Assembly: GCA_034382075.1 (NCBI GenBank)
Contig: JAXMOZ010000049.1
Location: 1-26,107 of the forward strand
From: JAEULH01 sp034382075
GTDB lineage: Bacteria > Pseudomonadota > Alphaproteobacteria > Rhodospirillales > Defluviicoccaceae
DNA length: 26,107 nt
Direction of reading: 5' to 3'
In this document: positions 1-8,280 of the stretch, one piece after another
Layout: the number at the start of each line of letters is the position of its first letter
Position numbering within the stretch: the first letter of the stretch is position 1
Program-made: the position numbers and the translations under genes
Notes under the pieces: generated by a model
The model's input: the letters and a program-made list of their open reading frames with translations, nothing else
The model's database searches: none
Told to the model about the DNA's origin: nothing

Positions 1-102
<102 letters not shown>

Positions 103-127
103 CCGGTAGCAGCAGTATCGGAGAGAA

Positions 128-1096
128 CTAGAACCGGAAGCCGACGCCGAGGCCGCCGTTGATCAGGCCCTCGTCCCAGCTGTTCCGGAACAGGTAGTCG
201 TAGCCAACCTTGGTGTACATGTACATCTGGTCGGTCAGGCCAACCTTGAAGCCCAGCTCGGGGCCGACCAGCGGGCCGTCCTGAACGCCCTTGCCGGTGG
301 CATAGCCGCCGTAGACGCCGAAGTAGGGGCGGAAGGCGCCCATCGGGTTGAACTCCCACGACGGGCCCAGGGTCGCCCGATAGCCCATGCCGTCGTCGCT
401 GCTGGTGCCCAGCGTGTGGTAGGCAACCAGGTTCAGGGTCAGCGGCAGGTTCTCGGTGGCGAAGAAGTCGAAGATGAGGTTGCCGCCACCCATATGCGCG
501 GCTTTCTCATCCTCGGTCGGGCTGTCGTCCTGCTCCTTGATGCTGTAGCCGTACCACGGGCCGAAGGCGACCGCCCCACGCGGGGAGAAGCGCTCTTCTT
601 CCTCGGCGACAACGGCCGGAGCAACCACGGGCGCCGGCGCAGCAACCGCCGCCGGCCGCTCGGAGACGATCTCCACGCGCCGGTTCTGCGGCTCGTTGAC
701 GCCGTCACCGGTCGGGACCAGCAGGCTCTCCTGGCCTTCGCCGACGGTGGTGATGGCATCGGCCGGCACGCCGAGGCGCACCAGCTCGTCGGCGACCGAC
801 TCGGCCCGCCGCTCGGAGAGCGCCAGGTTGTAGGCCGCCGAGCCGGTGGTGTCGGTGTGGCCGGTGGCGACGATCCGGGCGGCGCCCGTGGACTTGAACT
901 CCTGCGCCGCCTTGGCCACAACTTCCTGCGCTTCCGGCGTCAGCTTCGACTCGTTGAGCCCGAAGAACACCAGAAACTTATCGGTAACCGTCTCCATTGC
1001 GCCGGCGGTGGCGCCCATCGCCCCACCGCCCTGCTGTGCTTGCGCAGCCGGCGCCGCCAAAGCCAGCAGCGACGCCGCAATCAGTAAGCGTTTCAT
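128..1096 (-). CDS. OmpA-family protein with C-terminal outer-membrane beta-barrel
   Basis: A 322-residue envelope protein. The signal peptide is residues 1-20 (start MKRLLIAAS, cleavage after AAQA). Residues about 41-144 form an OmpA-like peptidoglycan-binding domain, with the motif ATGHTDTTGS and the terminal NRRVEIV. A Pro/Ala/Glu-rich linker (about 148-168) leads to a glycine- and aromatic-rich region (170-322) of alternating strands that ends in GVGFRF, the terminal-Phe signature of outer-membrane barrels. The likely role is anchoring the outer membrane to peptidoglycan. The domain order is the reverse of classical OmpA, where the barrel comes first. ATG at 1096 is chosen because AGAGG sits about 6 nt upstream; a GTG at 1102 is also in frame. 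Function is inferred from domains only. Confidence 0.88.
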   Translation of the reverse strand: MKRLLIAASLLALAAPAAQAQQGGGAMGATAGAMETVTDKFLVFFGLNESKLTPEAQEVVAKAAQEFKSTGAARIVATGHTDTTGSAAYNLALSERRAESVADELVRLGVPADAITTVGEGQESLLVPTGDGVNEPQNRRVEIVSERPAAVAAPAPVVAPAVVAEEEERFSPRGAVAFGPWYGYSIKEQDDSPTEDEKAAHMGGGNLIFDFFATENLPLTLNLVAYHTLGTSSDDGMGYRATLGPSWEFNPMGAFRPYFGVYGGYATGKGVQDGPLVGPELGFKVGLTDQMYMYTKVGYDYLFRNSWDEGLINGGLGVGFRF

Positions 1097-1374
1097 GTTC
1101 ACCTCTTCCGCTTCGTTCTATTCCTTGCCAATGCCCGCAACGGCCGTCATTGACGCGTGACCCATCTTGAACAGGTTTACGCCGGAATTCGCGTTCTAAC
1201 GCAAAAGGTTGCCTCAACTTCCCGGAGAAGGTGGCATAAAAGCTACAGTGTGTGTCCCGGCTGCCTAAGGCTTGGGCGGAATAGCGGACGCGTCGCAGGA
1301 ACGCAGCGCGATCAGGCAGCGTCACCGGCCGCAGGCTTTGGCCGGCAAGGCACAGCCGGGTATCAGCCGGGTGG

Positions 1375-1893
1375 TCAGCCGTCGCGTTTGGCCTGCGCGT
1401 TCTTCACGAACTGCGAGACCCGCCCGACCTCGCGGGGATCGCTCTCGACCGTGGACAACGTGCTGGGCTTGGCGGTCATGCCGCCGTGGGCGCTCCGTTC
1501 GCCCTGTGGGTGGTGAACCACCCGGTTCGCCCGCTTCAGCTCGAGCGCCCGGCGGGCGATGTCCGCTTGGTGCGGGATCCGCTCGGCGGCGGCGAGCCGG
1601 GCGAGCTCGCGGTTGACCCGCTTGAGCGCGTTGCCGAGAACCCGGCGCTTCATCTCGCTGCCGGTGTTGTCGCTCGCCGCCCGGGCGCCGCGGGGGTCGC
1701 TCTTGCCGCGAATCTCCCGGCGTTGGCGGTGGGCGATGTCCCGGGCCCTGTTGCGGAGGTCGCGCAGCCGTTTCGCCATCTCGCCGAGTTCGCCGCGGTC
1801 GAGCGTGCTGATCTCCGGGTAATGGGATCGGCCGACCAGCTCGAATTCGTCCGCCGCAAGCAGGCGCTTCTCGTCCGCCACGCTGATGCTCAT
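1375..1893 (-). CDS. Conserved hypothetical protein, charged and helical
   Basis: A 172-residue soluble protein rich in Arg, Glu and Ala, with no signal peptide or membrane segment. The N-terminal half has a patterned stretch (EFELVGRSHYPEI, then LDRGELGEMAKRLRDLRNRA) likely to form helices, followed by RQRREIRGKSDPRGA and a basic second half. I recall similar proteins as conserved hypotheticals in Alphaproteobacteria, but no function is known to me. The start is ATG 1893 because GGAAGGG lies about 5 nt upstream. The open frame continues to 2280, but that extension looks non-coding. The start overlaps by a few bases the longest possible frame of the divergent gene that follows. Confidence 0.7.
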   Translation of the reverse strand: MSISVADEKRLLAADEFELVGRSHYPEISTLDRGELGEMAKRLRDLRNRARDIAHRQRREIRGKSDPRGARAASDNTGSEMKRRVLGNALKRVNRELARLAAAERIPHQADIARRALELKRANRVVHHPQGERSAHGGMTAKPSTLSTVESDPREVGRVSQFVKNAQAKRDG

Positions 1894-2410
1894 GAACCCT
1901 TCCGCCTCCGCTGCACTCTGGTTAACGTGGTTGTATCCGGGTTGCGGCGATCCGCACCCGGTTGAGGGAGGGTTATCCATCATCGCCGGCACGAAATCCA
2001 GAGGCGGCGCCGGAAGCACGCCGTCGACAGAAGGCGCCTCGGCCTGGAGGCCACAAACCGCGCTGACGCGCCGCGGGCTCGTCGGCGCCATGGCGGTTCT
2101 CGCCGGCATCGCCGTCCAGACCGGCGCCCCAACCGTTGCGCAGGCCCAGATCAGCGACTGGAGCGAGGCCGACCAGGGGCGGTTCTTGGCCTTTCGCCAA
2201 GCGTTCGAGGAATACGGCGACCTTTCCGACGGCGAGTTCGCCCGGCGGATGGAGTCCCTGTTCAGCTCCTTGAATAGCAATCCGGACGGCGATGTGATCG
2301 TGGCGGAAGTCTCCCGCCGCCTGCCGGAGTATCAGGACGTGCCCAGGCGGCGGATGCAGAGGGAGATGGTTTCGCTGTTTCGCAAGGCGAGGCAGCACTT
2401 CCTGCGCTGA
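1886..2410 (+). CDS. Small secreted hypothetical protein (start uncertain)
   Basis: The convincing part is the last ~110 residues: a twin-arginine-like leader (LTRRGLVGAMAVLAGIA, then APTVAQA) followed by an acidic/basic helical domain (QISDWSEADQGRFLAFRQAF onward) ending at 2410. The coordinates give the longest ATG frame. The first ~58 residues do not look like protein and overlap the divergent gene. The true start may be a CTG at 2063, about 12 nt after GGAGG, or the ATG at 2090; the ATG would remove the two arginines. The product is probably periplasmic. I do not recognise the mature domain. Confidence 0.5.
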   Translation: MLMNPSASAALWLTWLYPGCGDPHPVEGGLSIIAGTKSRGGAGSTPSTEGASAWRPQTALTRRGLVGAMAVLAGIAVQTGAPTVAQAQISDWSEADQGRFLAFRQAFEEYGDLSDGEFARRMESLFSSLNSNPDGDVIVAEVSRRLPEYQDVPRRRMQREMVSLFRKARQHFLR

Positions 2411-2526
2411 GCCGACAGTCCGGGCGCACGGCCCTGCGCCGCTGCGCCGCTGCTTGCAAATCGGCCGGCCGCGGCAAACCTGTAAGGAGAAACGACGAGC
2501 CTGGAGGAGCGCGCAGGGGTGCAGGA

Positions 2527-3183
2527 ATGACGGGCACAAGAGCATCCCCGGCGTATGCGATCGCCGGCGCGCGGGCCGGGCACCGGCAGCCCTCGGTCGA
2601 GCTTGCGGCGCTGGCGCGAGAGCTTGGCGGTCGCGGCGAGGTCAGTGTCGATGACATCGTCCGCCATTTCGGCGCCGACGCCTCGGTTGGCTGGCTCCTG
2701 CTGCTGCTGGCGGTTCCGGCGCTGGTTCCCTCGCCCGGCGTTCCTCTGGGGATGATCTTCGGCACCGGGCTGGCGCTGCTCGCCCTGCACCTGACCTTCG
2801 GCCCCCGCCCGGTTCGGCTGCCGGACTGGATCGCCCGCCGGCGGCTGGCGACGAGCTCGCTCGACGCCGCCACCGTCAGGCTCGGGCCGATGATCGAGCG
2901 GCTGGAGCGGCTGACCCGGCCGCGGCTGGCGGCCCTGGTCCGGCCCTCGGTCATCCGGCTGCTGGGCCTCGTCGTCCTGGTCAACGCGGTGCTGATCATC
3001 CTGCCGATCCCGCTCGGCAACACCTTGCCGGCGATGGCGGTGATGACCATGGCGCTGGGCCTGATCGCCCGCGACGGAATGGCCATCGTCGCGGGCCTCG
3101 GGCTTTCGGTCGGCGCGCTCGCGGTCTCGGCCCTGCTGGTCGGCAGCGCCGTTTGGCTTGCCGAGATCTGGATGCGCGAGTAG
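2527..3183 (+). CDS. exoD: ExoD-family exopolysaccharide synthesis membrane protein
   Basis: A 218-residue integral membrane protein. Residues 35-60 (ELGGRGEVSVDDIVRHFG) are the usual cytoplasmic lead-in. Hydrophobic segments then lie at about 62-95, 138-160 and 180-212. The family signature is visible as IPLGNTLPAMAVMTMALGL followed by ARDG. ExoD was named from Sinorhizobium meliloti mutants with altered exopolysaccharide and alkali sensitivity; its biochemical activity is not established. The ATG at 2527 is preceded closely by GGGGTGCAGGA. The gene stands 45 nt upstream of creA on the same strand and may be co-transcribed with it. Confidence 0.85.
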   Translation: MTGTRASPAYAIAGARAGHRQPSVELAALARELGGRGEVSVDDIVRHFGADASVGWLLLLLAVPALVPSPGVPLGMIFGTGLALLALHLTFGPRPVRLPDWIARRRLATSSLDAATVRLGPMIERLERLTRPRLAALVRPSVIRLLGLVVLVNAVLIILPIPLGNTLPAMAVMTMALGLIARDGMAIVAGLGLSVGALAVSALLVGSAVWLAEIWMRE

Positions 3184-3228
3184 GCAAGCACCCGGCGCTC
3201 CGTAACCTACCGAAACCGAGGGAACCCC

Positions 3229-3729
3229 ATGTGGCTGAAGATCGCTGCCGCCGCCGTTGCCGTGCTGGTTCTTGCCGGCGCGGCGCTCTGGTTCATCGCC
3301 GGCCGTCAGGGCGGTGACGTCGGCCAAGTGTCCACCAACTTCCGCTGGCTCGGCCCCAACGACAAGGTCGTCGTCGACGGCTTCGACGATCCGGACGTGG
3401 CCGGCGTCGCCTGCCACATCAGCCGCGCCCAGCGCGGCGGCGTCTCCGGCGGCCTCGGCTTTGCCGAGGACCCGTCCGACGCCTCCATCGCCTGCCGGCA
3501 GATCGGCCCGATCGTCTTCAAGAAGAAGCTGAGCGACGGCCAGCGGGTGTTCGACGAGCGGAGGTCGATCATCTTCAAGTCGCTGCAGGTGGTCCGCTTC
3601 TTCGACGCCCAGCGCAAGGTGCTGGTCTACGTGTCCTACTCCGACCGCGTCTTCACCGGCTCGCCCAAAAACTCGATTTCCAGCGTGCCGCTGATGCCGT
3701 GGGACGGGGTGGCACCACGGGCACTATAG
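3229..3729 (+). CDS. creA: CreA family protein
   Basis: A 166-residue protein with an N-terminal hydrophobic signal/anchor (residues 3-24, WLKIAAAAVAVLVLAGAALW). The periplasmic domain shows CreA-family features: VVVDGFDDPDVAGVACHISR, GGVSGGLGFAEDPSDASIAC, then a KSLQVVRFFDAQRKVLVYVSYSD stretch read here in parts (KSLQVVRFFD, VLVYVSYSD). Two cysteines (in VACH and IACRQ) could form a disulfide. The length matches the family, whose function is unknown; in E. coli creA heads the creABCD operon, but no creBCD is present here. The start is the first ATG, after a short gap from exoD. Confidence 0.85.
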   Translation: MWLKIAAAAVAVLVLAGAALWFIAGRQGGDVGQVSTNFRWLGPNDKVVVDGFDDPDVAGVACHISRAQRGGVSGGLGFAEDPSDASIACRQIGPIVFKKKLSDGQRVFDERRSIIFKSLQVVRFFDAQRKVLVYVSYSDRVFTGSPKNSISSVPLMPWDGVAPRAL

Positions 3730-3747
3730 GGCGAGCCGCGTGGCGAT

Positions 3748-3818
3748 GTAGGGCGGGTCGAGGCGAAGCCGGACCCGCCGCAGACCGGCGGGTTACGCCT
3801 GCGGCTAACCCGCCCTAC
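3748..3818. repeat. Double-hairpin palindromic repeat, copy 1
   Basis: A 71-nt element opening with GTAGGGCGGGT and closing with its reverse complement ACCCGCCCTAC. It contains two hairpins: GGCGGGTC paired with GACCCGCC, then GGCGGGTTA (3787-3795) paired with TAACCCGCC (3806-3814). It sits in the gap between the convergent ends of creA and the RimK-like gene, where it could act as a bidirectional transcription barrier. A second copy lies at 16956-17025 in opposite orientation. It resembles the REP-like palindromes common in proteobacterial intergenic regions. Confidence 0.85.
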
Positions 3819-3865
3819 CGCGTCGTCGGCGACCGCCACCTGCCATTGACGGCCCGTTTTCTGAT

Positions 3866-5434
3866 TCAGCGGGCGGCGCTGCGGCGCAAGCCGGGCTCCT
3901 CTTCGTCCACGCGGGCGGCCTTGGCCGGCATCCCGGGAAAGGCGGCGGCACCGTTGCGCACCCGCTCCGGCGGCTGCGCCCGGTGCTCGATCCGGCGAAT
4001 CAGGTCCTGCAGGATCAGCCGGTACAGGTCGTCCTTCAGCACCGCGTCCTCGACGCCGGCGTCGATGTTGGGGTTGTCGTTGACCTCGATGACGAACACC
4101 CCGTCGTCGGTCTCCTTGAGGTCCACCCCGTAGAGGCCGTTGCCGATCAGCTTGGCGGCGCGGGTGGCGATAGCGACCACCTCAGCCGGCGCCGCCTCCA
4201 CCGCCCAGGTCTTGAAGCCTCCGGCCTGCGGACCCTTCTGCCCGCCGTGCTTGACGATCTGCCAGTGCTTGTGGGCCATGAAGTACTGGCAAACGAACAG
4301 CGGCTTGCCGTCGAGCACGCCGACCCGCCAGTCGAACGGCGTCGGAATGAACTCCTGGGCGATGATCAGGTCCGAGGTGTCGAAGACGTCGTTGAGCATG
4401 GCGTCCAGCTCGACCTGGTTCGCCACCTTGAAGACGCCGCGCGAGAACGACCCGTCCGGGATCTTCAGCACCGCCGGGAAGCCGAGTTCGCGTTCGATCC
4501 TGCCGATCCGCCGCCGGTCGAGGATCAGCGTCCTCGGCGCAGGCACGCCGTTGGCTTGCAGAAGCTCGGCGAGGTAGATCTTGTTGGTGCACTTGAGGAT
4601 CGAGCCCGGGTCGTCGACGACCGCGAGCCCTTCGCTCTCCGCCTTGCGGGCGAAGCGGTAGGTGTGGTTGTCGAGCGCGGTGGTTTCGCGGATGAACAGC
4701 GCGTCGAACTCCAGGAGCCGCGGATAGTCGGCGCGGGTGATGAGTTCGACGTCGACGCCGAGGAAGCTTCCGGCGCGGACGAACCGCTCCAGCGCCCGGC
4801 GGTTCGACGGCGGCAACTGTTCCTTCGGGTCATGGAGAACCGCCACCGAGTAGCGCGCCGGCGGGGCCGACTTCTGCGTCCGCCAGCCGGCGCGGGTGTA
4901 GCGCTCCATCGCCTCGGTGAAGCGCGGAACCTGGTCGGGCCGGACCTCGCGGATCGAAATCGGCCGGATCTCGACGATCTCCCAACGGTTACGCGGCCGC
5001 AGCGATACCTCGAGCAGCGGGCAGCGGAACAGCTCGAACACCCGCCTCGCGGCGGCGGCCAGCCGCGGATCGTCTGGAACGCCGAAGAAGATCGTGACCT
5101 TGAACCCGGGTTGCTCGTCCGGCGCCGCCCGGAAGGTCCGCCGGACCAGTTCGTTGACCTCGGGCAGGGCGATCCGCAGCAGCCGCTTCCAGTGCAGGTC
5201 GAGCATCACCTCGACGGAGGGGATGACCTTCTGGCCCCGGCCCTCGGCGAGCAGCGAGCAATAGTAGCCGAGGCTCATGTAGCTGTAGTCGCGGCAGAGG
5301 TTGATGACCCGCGCCGACGCCGGCATCCGCCGCGCCGCCTCGGTGACGAAGTCCCTCGCCGCCACGACCCGAACGTCCCGGCGGAGCCAGGGAAAGTCCC
5401 TCCGCCGGTCGACCACCACGATGTGCTGCGGCAT
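3866..5434 (-). CDS. RLAN-domain RimK-like ATP-grasp ligase
   Basis: A 522-residue cytoplasmic enzyme. Residues about 1-170 match the RLAN (RimK-like ATP-grasp N-terminal) domain, seen in NLCRDYSYMSLGYYCSLLAE at 45-64. From about 195 comes a pre-ATP-grasp region, then the ATP-grasp fold: TNKIYLAELLQANGVPAP, AVLKIPDGSFSRG (Lys324 for ATP), IIAQEFIPTPFDWRVGV, and the metal-binding VFVIEVNDNPNIDAG with Glu450, Asn452 and Asn454. RimK-type enzymes form amide bonds between a carboxylate and an amino acid using ATP; the acceptor here is unknown. The start codon overlaps the stop of the upstream GNAT-C39 gene (TGATG), so the two are translationally coupled. The short tail after residue 485 is likely disordered. 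The family assignment is firm; the substrate is not known. Confidence 0.9.
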   Translation of the reverse strand: MPQHIVVVDRRRDFPWLRRDVRVVAARDFVTEAARRMPASARVINLCRDYSYMSLGYYCSLLAEGRGQKVIPSVEVMLDLHWKRLLRIALPEVNELVRRTFRAAPDEQPGFKVTIFFGVPDDPRLAAAARRVFELFRCPLLEVSLRPRNRWEIVEIRPISIREVRPDQVPRFTEAMERYTRAGWRTQKSAPPARYSVAVLHDPKEQLPPSNRRALERFVRAGSFLGVDVELITRADYPRLLEFDALFIRETTALDNHTYRFARKAESEGLAVVDDPGSILKCTNKIYLAELLQANGVPAPRTLILDRRRIGRIERELGFPAVLKIPDGSFSRGVFKVANQVELDAMLNDVFDTSDLIIAQEFIPTPFDWRVGVLDGKPLFVCQYFMAHKHWQIVKHGGQKGPQAGGFKTWAVEAAPAEVVAIATRAAKLIGNGLYGVDLKETDDGVFVIEVNDNPNIDAGVEDAVLKDDLYRLILQDLIRRIEHRAQPPERVRNGAAAFPGMPAKAARVDEEEPGLRRSAAR

Positions 5435-6624
5435 CAGCCGCGGCTCTTGCTGACGATCAGGGCGGCCTTCAACTGCGACCGGCCATAGCGCGCCATCTTG
5501 CTGAAATCGCTTTGCAACACGGGAATTTGCATGCAGTCGGTCGCCGTCTTGTCCAGGTCTTCGTCCACATTCGGATCATGCAGATAGATGTACTTCTCGT
5601 CGAATCCAGTCACGACCACCCAATGAGGCTGTTTTTCACGATCGAAGCGGTAGGAGCTGATCAGGACCAGCGGAATTCCGCCGGCCTCGAACTTGTCGCG
5701 CATCGTCTCGGCGGAGAGCGGGCGAAACGTCGTCGGGATCCCGGCCTCGACGAGCTGCCGGCGGAAGTCCTCCTGCACCAGGCGGATGACGTCCCGCTTC
5801 TTCGGGCTGCGCACCGAGTCGATGAACAGGATGCCGGTGTCGCTCAAGAACAATTCGACGTGGAACCCCCTGCGGTGCACCGCCAGCGCCAACCCCTCGG
5901 GGCTGCAGCCGCCGACCCCGGAGGTCATGAACACGGTGGTCGACTCCCGCCATAACCTGAGCTCGGCGGTCTGATCGACGCTGATCTTGGCGCTCAGCGC
6001 CCGCATGGCCATCAGCGCCGCCGCCGGCCCGCAGGTGAAGTCGAGGCTCTGGGCGTAATAGGGCACCCGCGCCAGGCTCGGGTCCGGGCGCAGCGCCAGC
6101 GACTTCTCCATCCTCAGCGCGTCGGCGCGGTCCTCGTAGTAATGGTGGTGCACCGCGAACTGGCGGTAGCCGTGGCTGCGGTAGAAGGACTGGGCGTGCG
6201 GGTCGTCGGCACGCACCTCCAGGCGCATGCAGGCGGCGTCATGCTCGCGGGCGCCGGCCTCGGCCGCCTGCAGCAACTGCTCGCCCAAGCCCTTGCCGCG
6301 CAGCGTCGGGTGCACGGCGATGGAGTAGAGGCGGGCAAGCGACGTCCCGCGGTTGAACAGCACCATCACGTAGCCGATCGGGACATCGCTCGTGTCGGTG
6401 GCGACGAGGGTCAGGCCGTTGGCCTTGGACAGCAGGTAGCGGAAGCTTCGCGCCGACAGCCGGTCGGTCGCGAACGAGCTCTGCTCGATGCGGACCAAGG
6501 CGTCGACGTCCGCCAGCAACGCCAGGCGAACCGCCGGCCGCGGCGGCGGCACGTCCGCCGGGGCCATGCCCGCGCCTGTCGCCGCGCCCGGATCGGCGGC
6601 GGGTACGGCCGGCATGCTGCTCAT
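5434..6624 (-). CDS. GNAT acetyltransferase / C39-like cysteine peptidase fusion
   Basis: A 396-residue two-domain protein. After a Pro/Ala-rich leader (1-30), residues 31-175 are a GNAT N-acetyltransferase domain with the acetyl-CoA loop HPTLRGKGLGEQLL (105-118) and the closing SFYRSHGYR. Residues 185-390 are a C39-like papain-fold peptidase: YYAQSLDFTCGP places Gln192 (oxyanion hole) and Cys198 (nucleophile), PHWVVVTG gives His334, and YLHDPN gives Asp350. All the catalytic residues look intact. The start at ATG 6624 overlaps the transporter stop by 4 nt (ATGA); the frame stays open far upstream, but that part is the reverse-frame shadow of the transporter. RLAN-RimK enzymes were reported from comparative genomics to neighbour GNAT and papain-like peptidase domains, which fits this locus. 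The target protein or peptide is unknown. Confidence 0.88.
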   Translation of the reverse strand: MSSMPAVPAADPGAATGAGMAPADVPPPRPAVRLALLADVDALVRIEQSSFATDRLSARSFRYLLSKANGLTLVATDTSDVPIGYVMVLFNRGTSLARLYSIAVHPTLRGKGLGEQLLQAAEAGAREHDAACMRLEVRADDPHAQSFYRSHGYRQFAVHHHYYEDRADALRMEKSLALRPDPSLARVPYYAQSLDFTCGPAAALMAMRALSAKISVDQTAELRLWRESTTVFMTSGVGGCSPEGLALAVHRRGFHVELFLSDTGILFIDSVRSPKKRDVIRLVQEDFRRQLVEAGIPTTFRPLSAETMRDKFEAGGIPLVLISSYRFDREKQPHWVVVTGFDEKYIYLHDPNVDEDLDKTATDCMQIPVLQSDFSKMARYGRSQLKAALIVSKSRG

Positions 6625-7991
6625 GCCGCCGCCCAGCTGAGCAGGATCCAGGCGATGGCGATGGGCGCCGGCAACCGCAGGATCCACAGCCACACTTGCG
6701 CGAGGGTGGAGCGTTCCGGCCGGTCGATGCCGAGCTCGGCGATGGCCCGCGGGCCGATCACCCAGCCGACGAAGATCGCCATCAGCAGGCCGCCGGCGGG
6801 CAGCATGATCCCGGCGGTAACCGCGTCGAGGAGGTCGAGCAGGCTCTTGCCGAAGAGCGTGTACTCGGACCACGGACCCAGCGACAGCGCCGAGGGCACC
6901 GACAGCACGAAGGCGGCCAGCGCGATCAGCACCGTGGTCCGTCCCCGGTGCAGGCCGTGCTCGTCGATGAAGTAGGCGACCAGCGGCTCCAGCAGCGAAA
7001 TCGACGAGGTGAGCGCGGCGATCGCCAGCAGCACGAAGAACAGCGTCCCGAACAGCGCGCCCAGCGGCATGTTGGCGAACACGGTCGGCAGGACGACGAA
7101 GGCGAGGCCGGGTCCTGCTTCCGGATCGAGGCCGGCGGCAAACACCGCCGGCAGGACGGCGAACCCGGCGAGGATGGCCGCCAGCGTGTCCAGGCCCACC
7201 ACCCAGCCGGCGGCGCGGGGGATGTTCTGCCCCTGGTCCAGGTAGGAGCCGTAGGTGATCATCGCTCCGAGCCCGATGGACAGCGAGAAGAAGGCTTGGC
7301 CGAGCGCGCGGGTGAGGGTGTCGACGCCGAGCTTGGAGAAGTCGGGGGCCAGGTAGAAGCTGAGCCCCGCTGCCGCGCCGGGCAGTGTCACCGCCCGGAT
7401 GGCGAGGGCAACCAGGATGACGAACAGGAGCGGCATCAGCACCAGGTTGGCCCTCTCGATGCCGCCCTTCACCCCGCCGAGCACGATGACCACCGTGAGG
7501 ACCATGAACACCGCGGCCGCCGGGATGGTCTGCCGGGGATCGGCGACGAAGGCGGCGAAGGTTTGCGCGGGGTTGTCGGCCGAAGCGCCGAGCCCGCCGG
7601 TTACGAATTTCAAGGCGTAGGTCAGGGTCCAGCCGGCGACGACCACATAGAAGGACAGGATCAGGAAGCCGGCCAGCAAGCCGAGGTAACCCAGCGGCGC
7701 CCACCGTCGTCCACCGAGGGTTCGGCACGCCCCAACCGGGTTACGTTGTGCCGCGCGCCCGATTGCGAACTCAGCAATCATGATACTGAGTCCGAGCGAG
7801 AACACCAAGGCGAGATAGACGACCAGGAACGCGCCGCCGCCGTTCTCGCCGGCGACGTAGGGGAAGCGCCAGACGTTGCCGAGGCCGACGGCGGAGCCGG
7901 CGGCCGCCATGATGAAGCCGAGGCGGCTGGCCCAGTGCTCGCGGCGGAGGGGCGCGCGGTCGGACGCCCGGGCGTTCTTGTTCTGGTTCAT
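6621..7991 (-). CDS. SNF-family Na+-dependent transporter
   Basis: A 456-residue membrane protein of the neurotransmitter:sodium symporter family (LeuT fold), with about eleven to twelve hydrophobic helices. The TM1 signature is clear: RLGFIMAAAGSAVGLGNVWR followed by FPYVAGENGGGAF, the unwound helix holding Na+ and substrate sites. TM6 has FFSLSIGLGAMITYGSYL. Bacterial relatives move amino acids inward with Na+. ATG 7991 has a strong GAGGAGG about 5 nt upstream; an ATG at 8063 is less likely. It is the first gene of the operon, with a 4-nt overlap into the GNAT-C39 gene. Co-transcription suggests that the imported solute is a substrate or product of the ligase/peptidase pair, but that is inference. 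Confidence 0.9.
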   Translation of the reverse strand: MNQNKNARASDRAPLRREHWASRLGFIMAAAGSAVGLGNVWRFPYVAGENGGGAFLVVYLALVFSLGLSIMIAEFAIGRAAQRNPVGACRTLGGRRWAPLGYLGLLAGFLILSFYVVVAGWTLTYALKFVTGGLGASADNPAQTFAAFVADPRQTIPAAAVFMVLTVVIVLGGVKGGIERANLVLMPLLFVILVALAIRAVTLPGAAAGLSFYLAPDFSKLGVDTLTRALGQAFFSLSIGLGAMITYGSYLDQGQNIPRAAGWVVGLDTLAAILAGFAVLPAVFAAGLDPEAGPGLAFVVLPTVFANMPLGALFGTLFFVLLAIAALTSSISLLEPLVAYFIDEHGLHRGRTTVLIALAAFVLSVPSALSLGPWSEYTLFGKSLLDLLDAVTAGIMLPAGGLLMAIFVGWVIGPRAIAELGIDRPERSTLAQVWLWILRLPAPIAIAWILLSWAAA

Positions 7992-8280
7992 GCTGCCTCC
8001 TCGGTAAACCGGGGCGGACTTATACACCTCCGCCGGCCGCGAAGAGAACGCTTCGAGGCGCAAACGGCGCCCCTGCCGGGCCGCGCCCGGGCGGCGAGGT
8101 TACGGGACGGTGAAGTTTCTATGGCACCGCCGAAGGCCGTTATGCTATCTCTGGATGTATACGAAGGAGATGATCGCGCCATTAGCTCATTTGGAGCAGC
8201 GTTACCCGTGTCGGTGGGAGCGACCGGGGTTGCTGCGACTTTCCGCGGGGGCCGGACGCGTCATCATGGAGGGGGAGCCG
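7992..8280. promoter_or_regulatory. Divergent intergenic region
   Basis: This 289-nt gap separates the minus-strand transporter operon from the plus-strand response regulator, so it should hold both promoters. A TATGCT at 8141-8146 could be a -10 box for the regulator, but no convincing -35 was seen. No operator repeat was found. Promoter presence is inferred from gene orientation. Confidence 0.35.

Noticed and set aside
3983..5488. Long plus-strand open frame opposite the RimK-like gene
   Set aside because: Arg/Asp/Val/Leu-biased antisense shadow; the minus strand has full ATP-grasp motifs.
6625..7728. N-terminal extension of the GNAT-C39 frame
   Set aside because: It overlaps the transporter in another frame and is Arg/Pro/Gly-rich; the real start at 6624 overlaps the transporter stop.
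8176..8201. tRNA-like 5' segment (GCGCCATTAGCTCATTTGG)
   Set aside because: It resembles a D-arm with a near A-box, but no anticodon stem, T-arm GGTTCGA block or acceptor partner follows.
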